Shown here: positions 54,236 through 64,000 of the stretch, piece after piece
How positions within the stretch are numbered: position 1 is the stretch's first letter
Layout: the number at the start of each line of letters is the position of its first letter
Source of the DNA: Undibacterium piscinae
GTDB lineage: Bacteria > Pseudomonadota > Gammaproteobacteria > Burkholderiales > Burkholderiaceae_D
Assembly: GCA_003970805.2 (NCBI GenBank)
Contig: CP051152.1
Coordinates: 2,294,001 to 2,358,000 of the forward strand
Reading direction: 5' to 3'
DNA length: 64,000 bases
Made by a program: the position numbers and the translations under genes
The notes under the pieces: generated by a model
Database searches by the model: none
What the model was told of the DNA's origin: nothing
The model's input: only the letters and a program-made list of their open reading frames with translations

Positions 54236-57200
54236 ATGTCATCCGACACAGCTATGGAATCTGCTGGTCCGGCGCTTGCGCCTGCACCACATCCGTCTGG
54301 TACTTCCGTAACAACTTCGGCAGCAACTTCAGCCGTAACTTCCGCCGCAACTTCCGCTTCAGCCAATACCGGCACTGCATCAGGTTCCAGCCTGGCAACC
54401 GTCAGTCTTGACGATAAATATACGAGTGCGTTTGCCGATGATACAAAGACAGCGCGATCTGGCCGCGGGCTTGAACACCGCCGGATTTATTTCCGGATAT
54501 CGCGGTTCGCCCTTGGGTGGCTTGGACGAGACCTTGTGGAAAACCAAAAAATTACTCGAGCAAAGCCATGTCAAGTTCGTGCCTGGCGTCAATGAAGACC
54601 TGGCCGCGACGGCGGTCTGGGGCACCCAGACGGTAGACCTGATCGGCCCGTCCAAATACGATGGCGTATTCTCGATGTGGTACGGCAAGGGGCCAGGTGT
54701 CGATCGATGCGGTGACGTCTTCAAGCACATGAACCACGCCGGTACCGCCAAACACGGTGGCGTGTTATTGGTGGCCGGTGACGATCACGGCGCTTACTCT
54801 TCTACCTTGCCGCATCAGTCTGACCATATATTTTCCGCCTGCATGATTCCTATGCTGTATCCGTGCAATGTGCAGGAATACCTCGATCTCGGCCTGCATG
54901 CCTGGGCCATGTCGCGCTATTCCGGTTGTGCGGTGGGCTTCAAGGCGCTGGCCGATACGGTAGAGTCAACCGCATCGGTAGACGCCGACCCGTTCCGCCT
55001 GAAGATTGTGTATCCGCAAGATTTCGTGATGCCGGAAGGGGGTCTCAATACCCGCCTGTCCTTAGATACGCTGGGGATACAAGCGCGCAAGCAAGAAGCC
55101 TTGATGCAGGATTACAAAATCTATGCTGCCCTCGCTTATGCGCGCGCCAACAAGCTCAATCACACCACCATCGACAGCCCGACTGCGCGTCTGGGTATCG
55201 TGGCGTCCGGCAAATCCTATCTGGATGTGCTGGAAGCGCTGGAAGAGCTGGGCATCGATGAGGCATTCGCCGCTGAGATCGGCATCCGTCTCTACAAGGT
55301 ATCTATGCCGTGGCCGCTGGAGCCCGATGGCGTGCGTGAGTTTGCCCAGGGTCTCGATGAAATTCTGGTCATCGAAGAAAAACGCCAGATGGTTGAGTAT
55401 CAACTGAAAGAACAGCTGTACAACTGGCGCGACGACGTGCGGCCACGCGTGATCGGCAAGTTTGACGAAAAAGGTGAATGGGTACATCCGCGCGGCGAAT
55501 GGTTGCTCACTTCCAAGGCTGATTTTTCGGTGGCGCAAATCGCCCGGGTGATTGCCTCGCGTATCGCACGCTTCCACACCAGTGATCTGATCAAGGCCAG
55601 GCTGGCGTTTTTGGAAGCCAAGGATGTTGTTCTGACCAAGCAGGTCAATACGCCTACGCGTCCGGCTTACTATTGCTCAGGTTGCCCGCACAATACTTCG
55701 ACCAAGGTGCCGGAAGGCAGCCTGGCCTTAGCCGGTATCGGCTGCCACGTAATGGCTACCGCGATCTACCCGGAATTTAATAAGCTCACTACGCACATGG
55801 GTGGTGAAGGCGCGCCGTGGATAGGCCAGGCCGCCTTCTCGACTTTGCCACATGTGTTCCAGAATCTCGGTGACGGTACGTATTTCCACTCCGGTTATCT
55901 GGCGATACGCGCCACCGTGGCGGCCAAGGTCAACATCACTTATAAAATTTTGTACAACGATGCCGTCGCGATGACGGGCGGCCAGCCGGTAGATGGCACC
56001 ATTAGCGTAGCGATGATGGCGCAGCAGATGGCGGCCGAAGGCGTACAACGCATCGCATTGGTGACCGAGGATTTGTCGCGCTATACCGACCGCTCGAATC
56101 TGCCGGCATTTTTGACACTGCATGACCGCAAGGATATGGATGCGGTACAGCGCGAGTTGCGCGAACTGCCGGGTTGTACGGTGCTCATTTACGACCAGAC
56201 CTGCGCAGCCGAAAAACGCCGTCGCCGCAAGAAAGGCGAATTCCCTGACCCGGATCAGCGCATGGTTATCAACGAAGCCGTGTGCGAAGGCTGCGGTGAT
56301 TGCGGCGTGCAATCGAACTGTACGTCCATCATGCCGCTGGAAACCGAATTCGGCCGCAAACGCACTATCGACCAATCATCCTGCAACAAGGATTATTCCT
56401 GCGTCAAAGGTTTTTGCCCTAGCTTTGTTACGGTAGAAGGCGGCAAGCTGAAAAAATCCAAGACTGGCACCGCCAGGCAAGATGACTTTGGCGCTTTACC
56501 AGAACCTGTCTTGCCCGCTTGCGCCAGCTCTTACAATATTTTGCTCAATGGCATAGGCGGTACCGGTGTGATTACGGTCGGCGCTTTGCTGGGCATGGCG
56601 GCGCATCTGGAAGGCAAGGGCGCGTCGGTACTGGATATGACGGGCATGTCGCAAAAGAATGGCTCGGTCACGTCGCATATCCGTATCATCGAACAAGCCA
56701 GCAAGTTGCGCGCGCAGCGCATCGCCACAGGTGAAGCCGATCTGATCCTCGGTTGCGATATCCTGACTGCCGGTGCCCACGACGCCATCTCCAAGATGCG
56801 CGTAGGCCGCACCCGTGCCGTGATCAATACGCACGAACAGCCTACCGGGCCTTTCGCCAAAAATCCGGATTGGCAGTTCCCGCTGGAATCGACCGAACAC
56901 CTGATCGCCGAGTCGGTCGGGAATAAGGTCGATTTCATCAACGCCACCAAATTAGCCACTGCGTTGATGGGCGACTCGATTGCGACCAATCTGTTCATGC
57001 TCGGTTTTGCCTACCAAAAAGGGGCGATCCCGGTTACTGAAGCGGCCTTGCTGCGCGCCATAGAACTCAATGGCGTCGCGATAGAGTCGAACAAAAAAGC
57101 CTTTTTATGGGGCCGGCGTGCTGCCGTCGATTTTAGCCGGGTAGAGAAAATCGCGATTCCGGCGCAACCGGTAATCGTGCAGATGCCACAAAGTTTGGAC

Positions 57201-57857
57201 AGCCTGATACAGCGTCGCGTCAGCTTTTTGACCGATTACCAGAATGCCGCCTATGCCCAGCAATATAGCGATTTGCTAAGCCAGGTACGCAAGGCAGAAT
57301 CTGCCCTTAACGTGGGTAACAGATTGAGCACGGCAGTGGCGAAATATGCGTTTAAGTTAATGGCCTACAAGGACGAGTACGAGGTCGCGCGTCTGTACAC
57401 CAATGGTGATTTCACCGAGAAACTCAAGCAGCAATTTGAGGGCGACTTTAGCCTGAAATTCAATTTGGCACCGCCTATCTTCTCGAAAAAAGATGCTCAG
57501 GGTCATCTTATCAAGGCGCAATACGGTTCCTGGGTATGGCAGGCGTTTAAGCTGCTGGCCAAGTGCAAGGGTGTGCGCGGTAGTAAATTGGATATTTTTG
57601 GCTATAGTGAAGAGCGTAAGAGCGAGCGCGCCCTGATCGCAGAATACCGCGAGATGGTGCAGATGCTGAGCGCCAAATTGACTAGTGATAATCTGGAGCA
57701 AGCCATCGCCTTAGCGAACCTGCCCGAGAAAATCCGTGGTTTTGGCCATGTTAAAGAAAAAGCCATGCAAGAGTATCAGGCGCAAAAAGCGATCTTGTTG
57801 CAACAGCCTAAAGCGAAAGTGATAGGCCAGATTCCGCAAGAACCGCATGCTGCATAG
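54236..57857 (+). pseudogene. Indolepyruvate ferredoxin oxidoreductase, N-terminal deletion and frameshift
   Basis: The gene begins at ATG 54236 (GGAG site) with a Thr/Ala/Ser-rich leader and the conserved VSLDDKYT. The frame then breaks, and VRLPMIQRQRDLAAGLNTAG continues in another frame for 1140 residues. Homologues have about 16 residues between these points, so some 47 nt seem deleted near 54420. The rest is complete: TPP domains, a Cys-rich [4Fe-4S] part (VCEGCGDCGVQSNC) and the gamma domain (LLNGIGGTGVITVGALLGMA). The enzyme oxidises aryl- or branched-chain 2-oxoacids to acyl-CoA. An internal start might still give an N-truncated protein. Confidence 0.82.
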
Positions 57858-57899
57858 TAAGTGTTAAGGGAGCGGCTAGAAACCTAAAAAACATTTTTG

Positions 57900-57966
57900 C
57901 CGCATAGATGCAGAGTTCTCAGAGGGAAAGTTCAAGATCTTCTCTGCATACTCTGCATCTCTGCGG
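57900..57966. repeat. Inverted repeat with CTCTGCAT-type units
   Basis: The 17-base arm at 57900-57916 (CCGCATAGATGCAGAGT) pairs with 57950-57966 with one mismatch, around a 33-base loop. The right side also holds three direct CTCTGCAT/CTCTGCG units. It resembles dispersed intergenic repeats seen in unrelated bacteria. Confidence 0.65.
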
Positions 57967-58142
57967 TGAGAAAAGTTTTTGTGTTGAGGTTTTTCGACGT
58001 TTTCCAAAAGCACTACGCAATGTTCATGCGCCTTTCCAGCCATTTTCGGTCTGTAAGGAGCATGGATATTGACTGTGCCACTTTGGGATGTATACCTACA
58101 CTTACACAGAGCTTACATTGAAGAAACCTAAAAGGTTTAGAT

Positions 58143-58162
58143 TGACGTTTACGTTAACGTCA
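58143..58162. promoter_or_regulatory. LiuR-like operator in the icmF promoter
   Basis: TGACGTT and AACGTCA form perfect seven-base arms around TACGTT. The ACGT-rich pattern resembles predicted sites of LiuR (MerR family), which controls branched-chain amino acid degradation in Proteobacteria. It overlaps TTGACG (-35 candidate) and abuts TATAAC (-10 candidate). Confidence 0.55.
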
Positions 58163-58241
58163 TATAACTTAGCTGAACAATTCGCGTGTTAGCGTAGCTA
58201 TTCTGGCGCGCTAACCCACATAAAGACCCGTTGAGGAAGAC

Positions 58242-61200
58242 ATGACTGACTTGTCCATAGCCCAAAAACTGACTGAATATAAGCCTGTCAACAAAGTGCG
58301 TTTCGTCACAGCCGCCTCTTTGTTTGATGGCCACGATGCCTCAATTAACATCATGCGCCGCATCCTGATGGCCAATGGCGCCGAAGTGATCCACCTCGGG
58401 CATAACCGCTCGGTAGAAGAAATCGTCACTGCCGCGCTGCAGGAAGATGCCCAGGGCATCGCCATTTCCAGCTATCAGGGTGGTCATGTCGAATACTTTA
58501 AGTACATGATCGATTTGCTGAAACAACGCGGCGGCGAGCATATCAAGGTGTTCGGCGGCGGCGGCGGCGTGATCGTGCCGGAAGAGATTGCCGACCTGCA
58601 TGCCTACGGCGTTAGCCGTATCTTTAGTCCGGAAGACGGTCAGCGTCTCGGTCTGGTCGGCATGATTTTATCCATGATACAAGCTTGCGATATCGATCTT
58701 TCGACCTACGCACCGACCGAACTGGATGTCTTGAGCAGCGGTGACATCGTTGCCAAACACCGTCCTTTGGCGCAATTGATCACGGCTTTGGAAAACCAGC
58801 GCGTCGCGCCTGAACTCCTCAAAGCCATCCATCAGGCAGCCGAATCGATCCGCATCCCGGTACTGGGAATCACCGGAACCGGCGGTGCAGGTAAGTCTTC
58901 ACTCACCGATGAACTGATACGCCGTATACGTCTGGATCAAAACGATAATCTGAACATTGCGCTCATTTCTATCGATCCGTCACGCCGTAAATCGGGCGGT
59001 GCCTTGCTCGGTGACCGTATCCGCATGAACGCAATCAACCCGTGGAAAGGCCAGCTCAAGGTTTTCATGCGCTCGCTGGCCACGCGTGAAGCCGGCTCTG
59101 AAATCTCGCAAGCGCTGCCCGACGTGATCGCCGCCTGTAAGCTGTCGGGCTTTGATCTGGTGATCGTCGAGACCTCAGGCATAGGCCAGGGTGATGCTGC
59201 CATCGTGCAACACGTCGACCTTTCCATGTATGTGATGACACCGGAATTCGGCGCGCCTTCGCAACTGGAAAAAATCGACATGCTCGATTTTGCCGATTTC
59301 ATCGCTATCAATAAATTTGACCGCAAGGGTGCGCAAGACGCCTTGCGCGATGTCGCCAAGCAATATCAGCGCAACCGTGAATTGTGGAGCAAGAAGCCGG
59401 ACGAGATGCCGGTGTACGGCACCCAGGCATCGCGCTTTAACGATGACGGTGTGACCGCCTTGTATCAGGGCTTGCTGCCGGCTTTGGCAGAACGCGGCCT
59501 GAACGTGGTAGCGGGCAAGCTGCCCTTGATCGCCGAGAAATATTCGAGCGGCAAAAACGTTATCGTGCCACCAGCGCGCAGCCGCTATCTGGCCGAAATC
59601 GCCGACACCGTGCGCCACTATCACAAACACAGCGGCAAGCAAGTCACGCTGGCACGCGAGCGTCAGCAATTGCAGGAAACCCGGCGTATGCTGGGCAAAG
59701 TGAATAAGGCGACCGACGCCTTTGCCGATCTGGACGCACTGATCAGCGAACGCGACAATCACCTCAGCGCCGAATCCAAGCAACTGGTCGCGATGTGGCC
59801 AGACATGCAGGCCGCCTACGCTGGTGACGAATACGTGGTGAAAATCCGCGACAAGGAAATCCGCACCCAGCTAGTCAGCAGTACTTTGTCTGGCACCAAA
59901 ATCCGCAAGGTGGCACTGCCGCGCTTTGTCGATCACGGCGAGATCCTGCGCTGGCTGATGCTGGAAAACGTTCCGGGTTCTTTCCCTTTCACCGCAGGCG
60001 TGTTTGCCTTTAAGCGCGAAGGCGAAGACCCGACCCGTATGTTTGCCGGCGAAGGCGACCCATTCCGTACCAACCGCCGCTTCAAGCTGGTGTCGCAAGG
60101 CATGGATGCCAAGCGCCTCTCCACCGCGTTCGACTCGGTCACGCTGTACGGTGCCGATCCGGCGATCCGTCCCGACATCTACGGCAAGGTCGGCAATTCC
60201 GGCGTCTCGGTAGCGACGCTGGAAGACATGAAGGTGCTGTACGACGGCTTTGAACTGTGTGATCCGACCACCTCGGTATCGATGACCATCAACGGTCCGG
60301 CGCCGACGATACTGGCGTTCTTCATGAACACCGCGATTGATCAGCAACTCGATAAATTCCGTGCTGATAACAAGCGCGAACCGACTGCAGACGAAGCGGC
60401 GAAGATCAAGGCATGGGTTCTGATGAACGTGCGCGGCACGGTACAAGCCGACATCCTGAAAGAAGACCAGGGCCAGAATACCTGCATCTTCTCGACGGAA
60501 TTTAGCCTGAAAGTGATGGGCGATATCCAGGAGTATTTCGTGCATCATCAGGTGCGCAATTTCTACTCTGTATCGATCTCCGGTTATCACATCGCCGAAG
60601 CCGGTGCCAACCCTATCTCGCAACTGGCTTTCACGCTGTCGAACGGCTTCACTTTTGTCGAAGCTTATCTGGCGCGCGGCATGCACATCGACGATTTCGC
60701 CGCCAACCTCAGCTTCTTCTTCAGCAACGGCATGGATCCGGAATACACGGTCTTGGGTCGTGTGGCACGCCGCATCTGGGCGATTGCCATGCGCGACAAA
60801 TACGGTGCTAACGACCGCAGCCAAAAGTTGAAATACCATATCCAGACCAGCGGCCGTAGTCTGCATGCACAAGAGATCGATTTCAACGATATCCGCACTA
60901 CGCTGCAAGCGCTGATCGCGATCTACGACAACTGCAACAGCCTGCACACCAATGCCTACGATGAAGCGATTACCACGCCTACCGATGAATCAGTCAGACG
61001 CGCGTTAGCGATCCAACTGATCATCAACCGTGAATGGGGTCTGGCGAAAAATGAAAACCCTATCCAGGGCAGCTTCATCATCGAAGAGCTGACCGATATG
61101 GTAGAAGAAGCCGTGATGCAAGAGTTTGAGCGGATTGCCGAACGCGGCGGTGTGCTGGGCGCGATGGAAACCGGCTACCAGCGCGGCAAGATTCAGGAAG

Positions 61201-61529
61201 AGTCTATGCACTACGAACACCTGAAACATGACGGCACCCTGCCTATCATAGGCGTTAATACCTTCCGCAATCCCAAGCAAGGCGACACGCCACAGAAAAT
61301 CGAACTGGCACGCTCGACTGACGAAGAAAAGCAATCGCAATTGCATCGTCTGGCCGACTTCCACAGCCGCCACGCCGACGTCGCACCGCAAGCGCTGGCC
61401 GCATTGCAACAAGCGGCAATCAACGATGAAAACGTCTTCGCCAAACTGATGGATGCCGCAAGAGTATGCTCGCTGGGGCAGATCACCACGGCGCTGTTTG
61501 AGGTGGGCGGGCAGTATCGACGCAACTGA
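58242..61529 (+). CDS. icmF: Fused isobutyryl-CoA mutase IcmF
   Basis: The 1095-residue protein joins three parts: a B12-binding domain ([32 protein letters not shown]), a MeaB-like G-protein chaperone (Walker [15 protein letters not shown], then [20 protein letters not shown]) and a mutase barrel ([38 protein letters not shown]). This order defines IcmF, which interconverts isobutyryl-CoA and n-butyryl-CoA and in some species pivalyl-CoA, using adenosylcobalamin. GAGGA precedes the ATG. The upstream LiuR-like site suggests control with branched-chain amino acid catabolism. The C-terminus is complete although an IS fragment follows within about 20 bp. Confidence 0.95.
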   Translation: MTDLSIAQKLTEYKPVNKVRFVTAASLFDGHDASINIMRRILMANGAEVIHLGHNRSVEEIVTAALQEDAQGIAISSYQGGHVEYFKYMIDLLKQRGGEHIKVFGGGGGVIVPEEIADLHAYGVSRIFSPEDGQRLGLVGMILSMIQACDIDLSTYAPTELDVLSSGDIVAKHRPLAQLITALENQRVAPELLKAIHQAAESIRIPVLGITGTGGAGKSSLTDELIRRIRLDQNDNLNIALISIDPSRRKSGGALLGDRIRMNAINPWKGQLKVFMRSLATREAGSEISQALPDVIAACKLSGFDLVIVETSGIGQGDAAIVQHVDLSMYVMTPEFGAPSQLEKIDMLDFADFIAINKFDRKGAQDALRDVAKQYQRNRELWSKKPDEMPVYGTQASRFNDDGVTALYQGLLPALAERGLNVVAGKLPLIAEKYSSGKNVIVPPARSRYLAEIADTVRHYHKHSGKQVTLARERQQLQETRRMLGKVNKATDAFADLDALISERDNHLSAESKQLVAMWPDMQAAYAGDEYVVKIRDKEIRTQLVSSTLSGTKIRKVALPRFVDHGEILRWLMLENVPGSFPFTAGVFAFKREGEDPTRMFAGEGDPFRTNRRFKLVSQGMDAKRLSTAFDSVTLYGADPAIRPDIYGKVGNSGVSVATLEDMKVLYDGFELCDPTTSVSMTINGPAPTILAFFMNTAIDQQLDKFRADNKREPTADEAAKIKAWVLMNVRGTVQADILKEDQGQNTCIFSTEFSLKVMGDIQEYFVHHQVRNFYSVSISGYHIAEAGANPISQLAFTLSNGFTFVEAYLARGMHIDDFAANLSFFFSNGMDPEYTVLGRVARRIWAIAMRDKYGANDRSQKLKYHIQTSGRSLHAQEIDFNDIRTTLQALIAIYDNCNSLHTNAYDEAITTPTDESVRRALAIQLIINREWGLAKNENPIQGSFIIEELTDMVEEAVMQEFERIAERGGVLGAMETGYQRGKIQEESMHYEHLKHDGTLPIIGVNTFRNPKQGDTPQKIELARSTDEEKQSQLHRLADFHSRHADVAPQALAALQQAAINDENVFAKLMDAARVCSLGQITTALFEVGGQYRRN

Positions 61530-61539
61530 TGGACTTCAC

Positions 61540-61782
61540 GAACCAAGACCTTGCGATGGCAGTGCCTATGCATTTCGTAACAAGAATAGCACCCGCATCA
61601 AGCTATTGATCTGGGATGGCACCGGTGTTTGGTTATGTATGCGACGCTTGCACAAAGGTCGCTTCGTCTGGCCGCAGAGCCATGCGGCGTGTGTCTTGTC
61701 GAACGAAGAATGGCAATGGCTCACCACGGGCGTTGACTGGCCCCGACTTAACGCGCCGCCACAATCGAATTGGCGCGTATAA
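61540..61782 (+). pseudogene. IS66 TnpB, 5' truncated
   Basis: The frame ending at 61782 reads AYAFRNKNSTRIKLLIWDGT, then LHKGRFVWPQ and WLTTGVDWPRL, the C-terminal two thirds of an IS66 Orf2/TnpB protein. The usual beginning (about 30 residues with the RxxFxGL-type motif) is missing. Its role in IS66 transposition is unknown beyond being required. Confidence 0.8.
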
Positions 61783-61835
61783 AAAGGGATGCCTCCCCCT
61801 GTTAACTTTCGGTCGGGCGAGGTATACTTTCGTGC

Positions 61836-63372
61836 ATGGATATCGCCACCAAACTCGCCCAATTCAACGCTGACCCCGCACTGACTCAATGGGTGATGGC
61901 GCAGTTGAATGGGGCCGGACTGGCACAGGCGGAGAAGGCTGCTTTGCAGGATCAATTACGTCGCAAGGAGCACGATCTTCACGTCAAAGAATGCAAAATT
62001 CAAGCCTTGACTTTAGAACTGGCGTATCACAAACGTCTCAAATTCAGCGCAAAAGCCGAAGCGCCGCGACCTGTTTTTAGAGTGCGAACAAAGACCGGCC
62101 GAGCTTGCCCAATTATCTTCAGCGACAACACCACGTAAGCCAAGCCCTACCGGACGTAGGCCACTGCCAGCGGAACTGCCGCGCATTGAACATCGTCATG
62201 AGCCAGAAAGCTGCACCTGCGCTCAATGCGGCAAAGACCTGATCAAGATCGGTGAAGACATCAGTGAACAACTCGACGTCGAACCAGCACGCTTCTTTGT
62301 GCATCGGCATATTCGCCCTCAATACGCCTGTCGCGCTTGTGAGACAGTCACCGCAGCAGCCATTCCCCCGGCAGTGATCGATCGTAGTCTGGCGGCACCA
62401 GGATTATTGGCATGGGTGGTAATTCAAAAATATCTCGATCACTTACCACTGTATCGGATTGAGCAAATCAGCAGTCGACACGGTGTTGGCATTGCCCGCT
62501 CCACACTGGCCGAGTGGGTAGGACGTATTGGCGTCGCCCTGCAACCGCTCAGTGACCGGTTGGCAGAAATACTCAAGCAAGGACGAGTGCTGCATGCCGA
62601 CGAAACCCCGGTGCCGCTGCTCGACCCCGGCAATGGTAAGACCAAGCGTGCCTATCTATGGGCATATCGCAGCAATGCCTTAGAAGACCAGCCTGCCATC
62701 ATCGTGTTCGATTTCCAAACCGGACGCAGTGGCAGTCATGCGCGCGCGTTTCTGCGGCATTGGCAAGGCCATCTTATGGTGGATGATTATGCCGGCTACA
62801 AAGCCCTGTTCGCGCTGGGCATCACCGAACTGGCCTGCCTGGCGCACGCCCGTCGCAAATTCTTCGACCTGCACGCCGCCAATGGGCATCCGATTGCCAA
62901 TGAGGCACTTACACGCATTGCAAAGCTGTATCACATTGAGGCCGAGGGTAAAGGCGACAGTATCGAACAACGACAACAACGACGTGCTACACAGGCGCTG
63001 CCAGAACTCAAAGCGATGCATGCCTGGCTGATTCACACACGCCAACAGAGCGCCGATGGCAGCAGTCTCGCCAAAGCCATCGACTACAGCCTCAAACGCT
63101 GGAGCGCGATTGAACGCTACGCCAATAGCGGTCATCTGCCAATCGACAATAATCCGATTGAAAACGCCATTCGCCCTATTGCCATTGGCAAAAAGAACTG
63201 GCTCTTCGCCGGTTCTGAACGAGCAGGCCGACAAGCTGCCGCCATTCAAAGCCTGCTCGCCACCGCGAAAGCCAATGGCATAGAACCTTTGGCATGGCTT
63301 AAAGGCACACTCGAAAAATTACCGACGCATCCAAACAGCCGGATTGATGAACTGCTACCGCTGCCTTGTTAA
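61836..63372 (+). pseudogene. IS66 TnpC transposase, internal frameshift
   Basis: The N-terminus (61836-62063; MDIATKLAQFNADPALTQ and a coiled coil with QAEKAALQDQLRRKE) is in one frame. From 62065 the protein continues in the next frame (RDLFLECEQRPAELAQLSSA), through the zinc-finger-like CTCAQCGKDL, to the DDE domain (LHADETPVPLLDPG, VDDYAGYKALF, IDNNPIENAIRPI) and the stop at 63372. The junction lacks roughly 14 nt compared with the normal KAEAL...RDLF spacing. The catalytic part itself is intact. Confidence 0.85.
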
Positions 63373-63416
63373 TGCGCTTTAGGAATAAATGCTAGACGGA
63401 TCTGTTGGACGCTTAC

Positions 63417-63669
63417 GATTTTTCTATCTTTGACGGTAAACAATAGTCGAGAGTCTAGTCATAGCGAAGCTAGCTTATTTAAAAAAAGTGCTGGGAAGAA
63501 CAGTTCTTGAGCAGCAACAAAACGTTGCATTAAATTTAATTCTTGTTTTATTTATAAAATGTTCTACTTTTATAGGGATTATCAATATTAATAATAAATA
63601 CCCAATTAAAGTAACAAGTCGTTTGAGTCGCACATGTAGCAGTTCCAACTCAAAAATAGCGAGATTTAG
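63417..63669. other. AT-rich intergenic stretch after IS66
   Basis: No gene was supported in these 253 bp. Composition changes abruptly to AT-rich at the IS right end. Confidence 0.4.
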
Positions 63670-64000
63670 ATGAAAATTTTCTTTAAAAAAACACAGGCAG
63701 TTTGGCTAGTATTTACTATGTCCTACTTGTTTAGCCAAGCGTCAAATGCAGAACAAGTATTATTTCCAAAAGCAGAACCGATTTTAAGCGAATCTATGGA
63801 TCCGCCTCTTTGGATGTCTCTAGCGAATGGAGATGATGGGTACGTGAGAATCTCTGCTGAAGTAAAAATACCGCCAACAAGCTGTATCGCACTCGGAAAA
63901 AACCCTTTCTTTGGTAGTAAACAAACGACACAAGTTGCGTTGTCTTTAAAAACAAGCGGATTCCAAACAAATCTTTCCGATAAAGATATCCCTATTGCCA
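63670..64000 (+). CDS. Secreted protein of unknown function (3' partial)
   Basis: An ATG at 63670 opens a frame of 110 codons to the window end. It starts with a basic-hydrophobic signal peptide (MKIFFKKTQAVWLVFTMSYL, cleavage near SNAEQ), followed by EPILSESMDPPLWMSLANGD and DDGYVRISAEVKIPPTSCIA. No family was recognised. The AT-rich coding and the adjacent IS fragment suggest foreign DNA. The ribosome site is weak (GCGAG). Confidence 0.65.
   Translation, partial: MKIFFKKTQAVWLVFTMSYLFSQASNAEQVLFPKAEPILSESMDPPLWMSLANGDDGYVRISAEVKIPPTSCIALGKNPFFGSKQTTQVALSLKTSGFQTNLSDKDIPIA

Larger units (their letters stand above)
57858..58241. promoter_or_regulatory. Intergenic region with inverted repeat and icmF promoter
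   Basis: This 384-bp gap has no gene. It carries a long imperfect hairpin (57900-57966) and a LiuR-like palindrome (58143-58162) next to a possible -10 TATAAC at 58163. Confidence 0.5.
61530..63416 (+). mobile_element. IS66-family element, truncated at the left end
   Basis: The fragment contains the end of tnpB, a tnpC with a small deletion, and an intact-looking right end GACGCTTAC at 63408-63416, whose complement begins GTAAGCGTC as IS66 ends do. No matching left end, tnpA or tnpB start was found; the element begins just after the icmF stop. It is not likely to move on its own. Confidence 0.8.

Noticed and set aside
57900..57966. CRISPR-like repeat
   Set aside because: The units are an inverted repeat with short direct echoes, without regular spacers or cas genes.
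59871..60947. 358-residue ORF on the minus strand inside icmF
   Set aside because: It is antisense to the conserved mutase domain and has no start context or recognisable domain.
61530..61600. IS66 left inverted repeat
   Set aside because: No match to the right-end sequence GTAAGCGTC was found on this side.

Overview
The window looks like chromosome from a betaproteobacterium of the Burkholderiales, most likely an Oxalobacteraceae member close to Undibacterium, Herbaspirillum or Janthinobacterium. This is inferred from gene content: a gshA-gshB-EIIA-HPr-EI operon, overlapping metX-metW, AmpG, a LivGHMKF set with acyl-CoA ligases, and a fused isobutyryl-CoA mutase. No rRNA, tRNA or CRISPR array was seen. 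Most genes have moderate to high GC. Three stretches are clearly AT-rich: about 600-2750, 45130-45515, and 63420 to the right end.

Layout. 1-5464: a polyprenyl-phosphate arabinose-type sugar donor cluster (DprE2-like reductase, large polytopic membrane protein, DprE1-like oxidase, GtrA-like protein, UbiA-family phosphoribosyltransferase with a frameshift). 5495-10635: exonuclease III, a 5'-nucleotidase lipoprotein and a TonB-dependent receptor with two LacI-type operators upstream. 11274-16463: M48 protease, AmpG, metW-metX preceded by a SAM-II type riboswitch, and a secreted nuclease. 16541-24397: a hybrid histidine kinase, then the glutathione/PTS operon. 24553-30419: mixed small genes (ABM monooxygenase, AI-2E transporter family, MAPEG, glycine-zipper protein, diguanylate cyclase, DUF2520 protein, Crp/Fnr regulator). 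30816-39661: an uptake-and-activation cluster with two acyl-CoA/aryl-CoA ligases flanking a branched-chain-type ABC transporter; its LivH permease has a homopolymer frameshift. 39761-45131: Cache protein, hydrolase, alpha carbonic anhydrase, flavin oxidoreductase diverging from a TetR regulator and a dienoyl-CoA-isomerase-like crotonase. 45516-46957: a patch of relics (TonB receptor start, AIM24 family, a chimeric two-TM protein). 47227-53971: class A-type penicillin-binding protein, pseudouridine synthase homologue, HNH nuclease, RlmF, VF530 protein, cyclophilin. 54236-61529: indolepyruvate ferredoxin oxidoreductase with a broken N-terminus and fused isobutyryl-CoA mutase behind a LiuR-like palindrome. 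61530-63416: a left-truncated IS66 element. 63670 to the end: the start of an AT-rich gene for a secreted protein.

How the genes fit together. The left cluster should make a lipid-linked pentofuranose for a surface glycan or glycoprotein, although its first enzyme appears broken. The central and right genes (acyl-CoA ligases, Liv transporter, crotonase, IOR, IcmF) point to use of organic, aromatic and branched-chain acids. The PTS operon has no sugar permease and is probably regulatory.

The most interesting points are the SAM-II riboswitch with an extra hairpin and a possible competing stem, the paired LacI operators 41 bp apart, the LiuR-like site inside the icmF promoter, the arabinose-donor cluster in a Gram-negative, the kinase with a cytoplasmic binding-protein-like C-terminus, a pseudouridine synthase homologue with Glu at the catalytic Asp position, and a recurring pattern of short out-of-frame indels in otherwise well-conserved genes.
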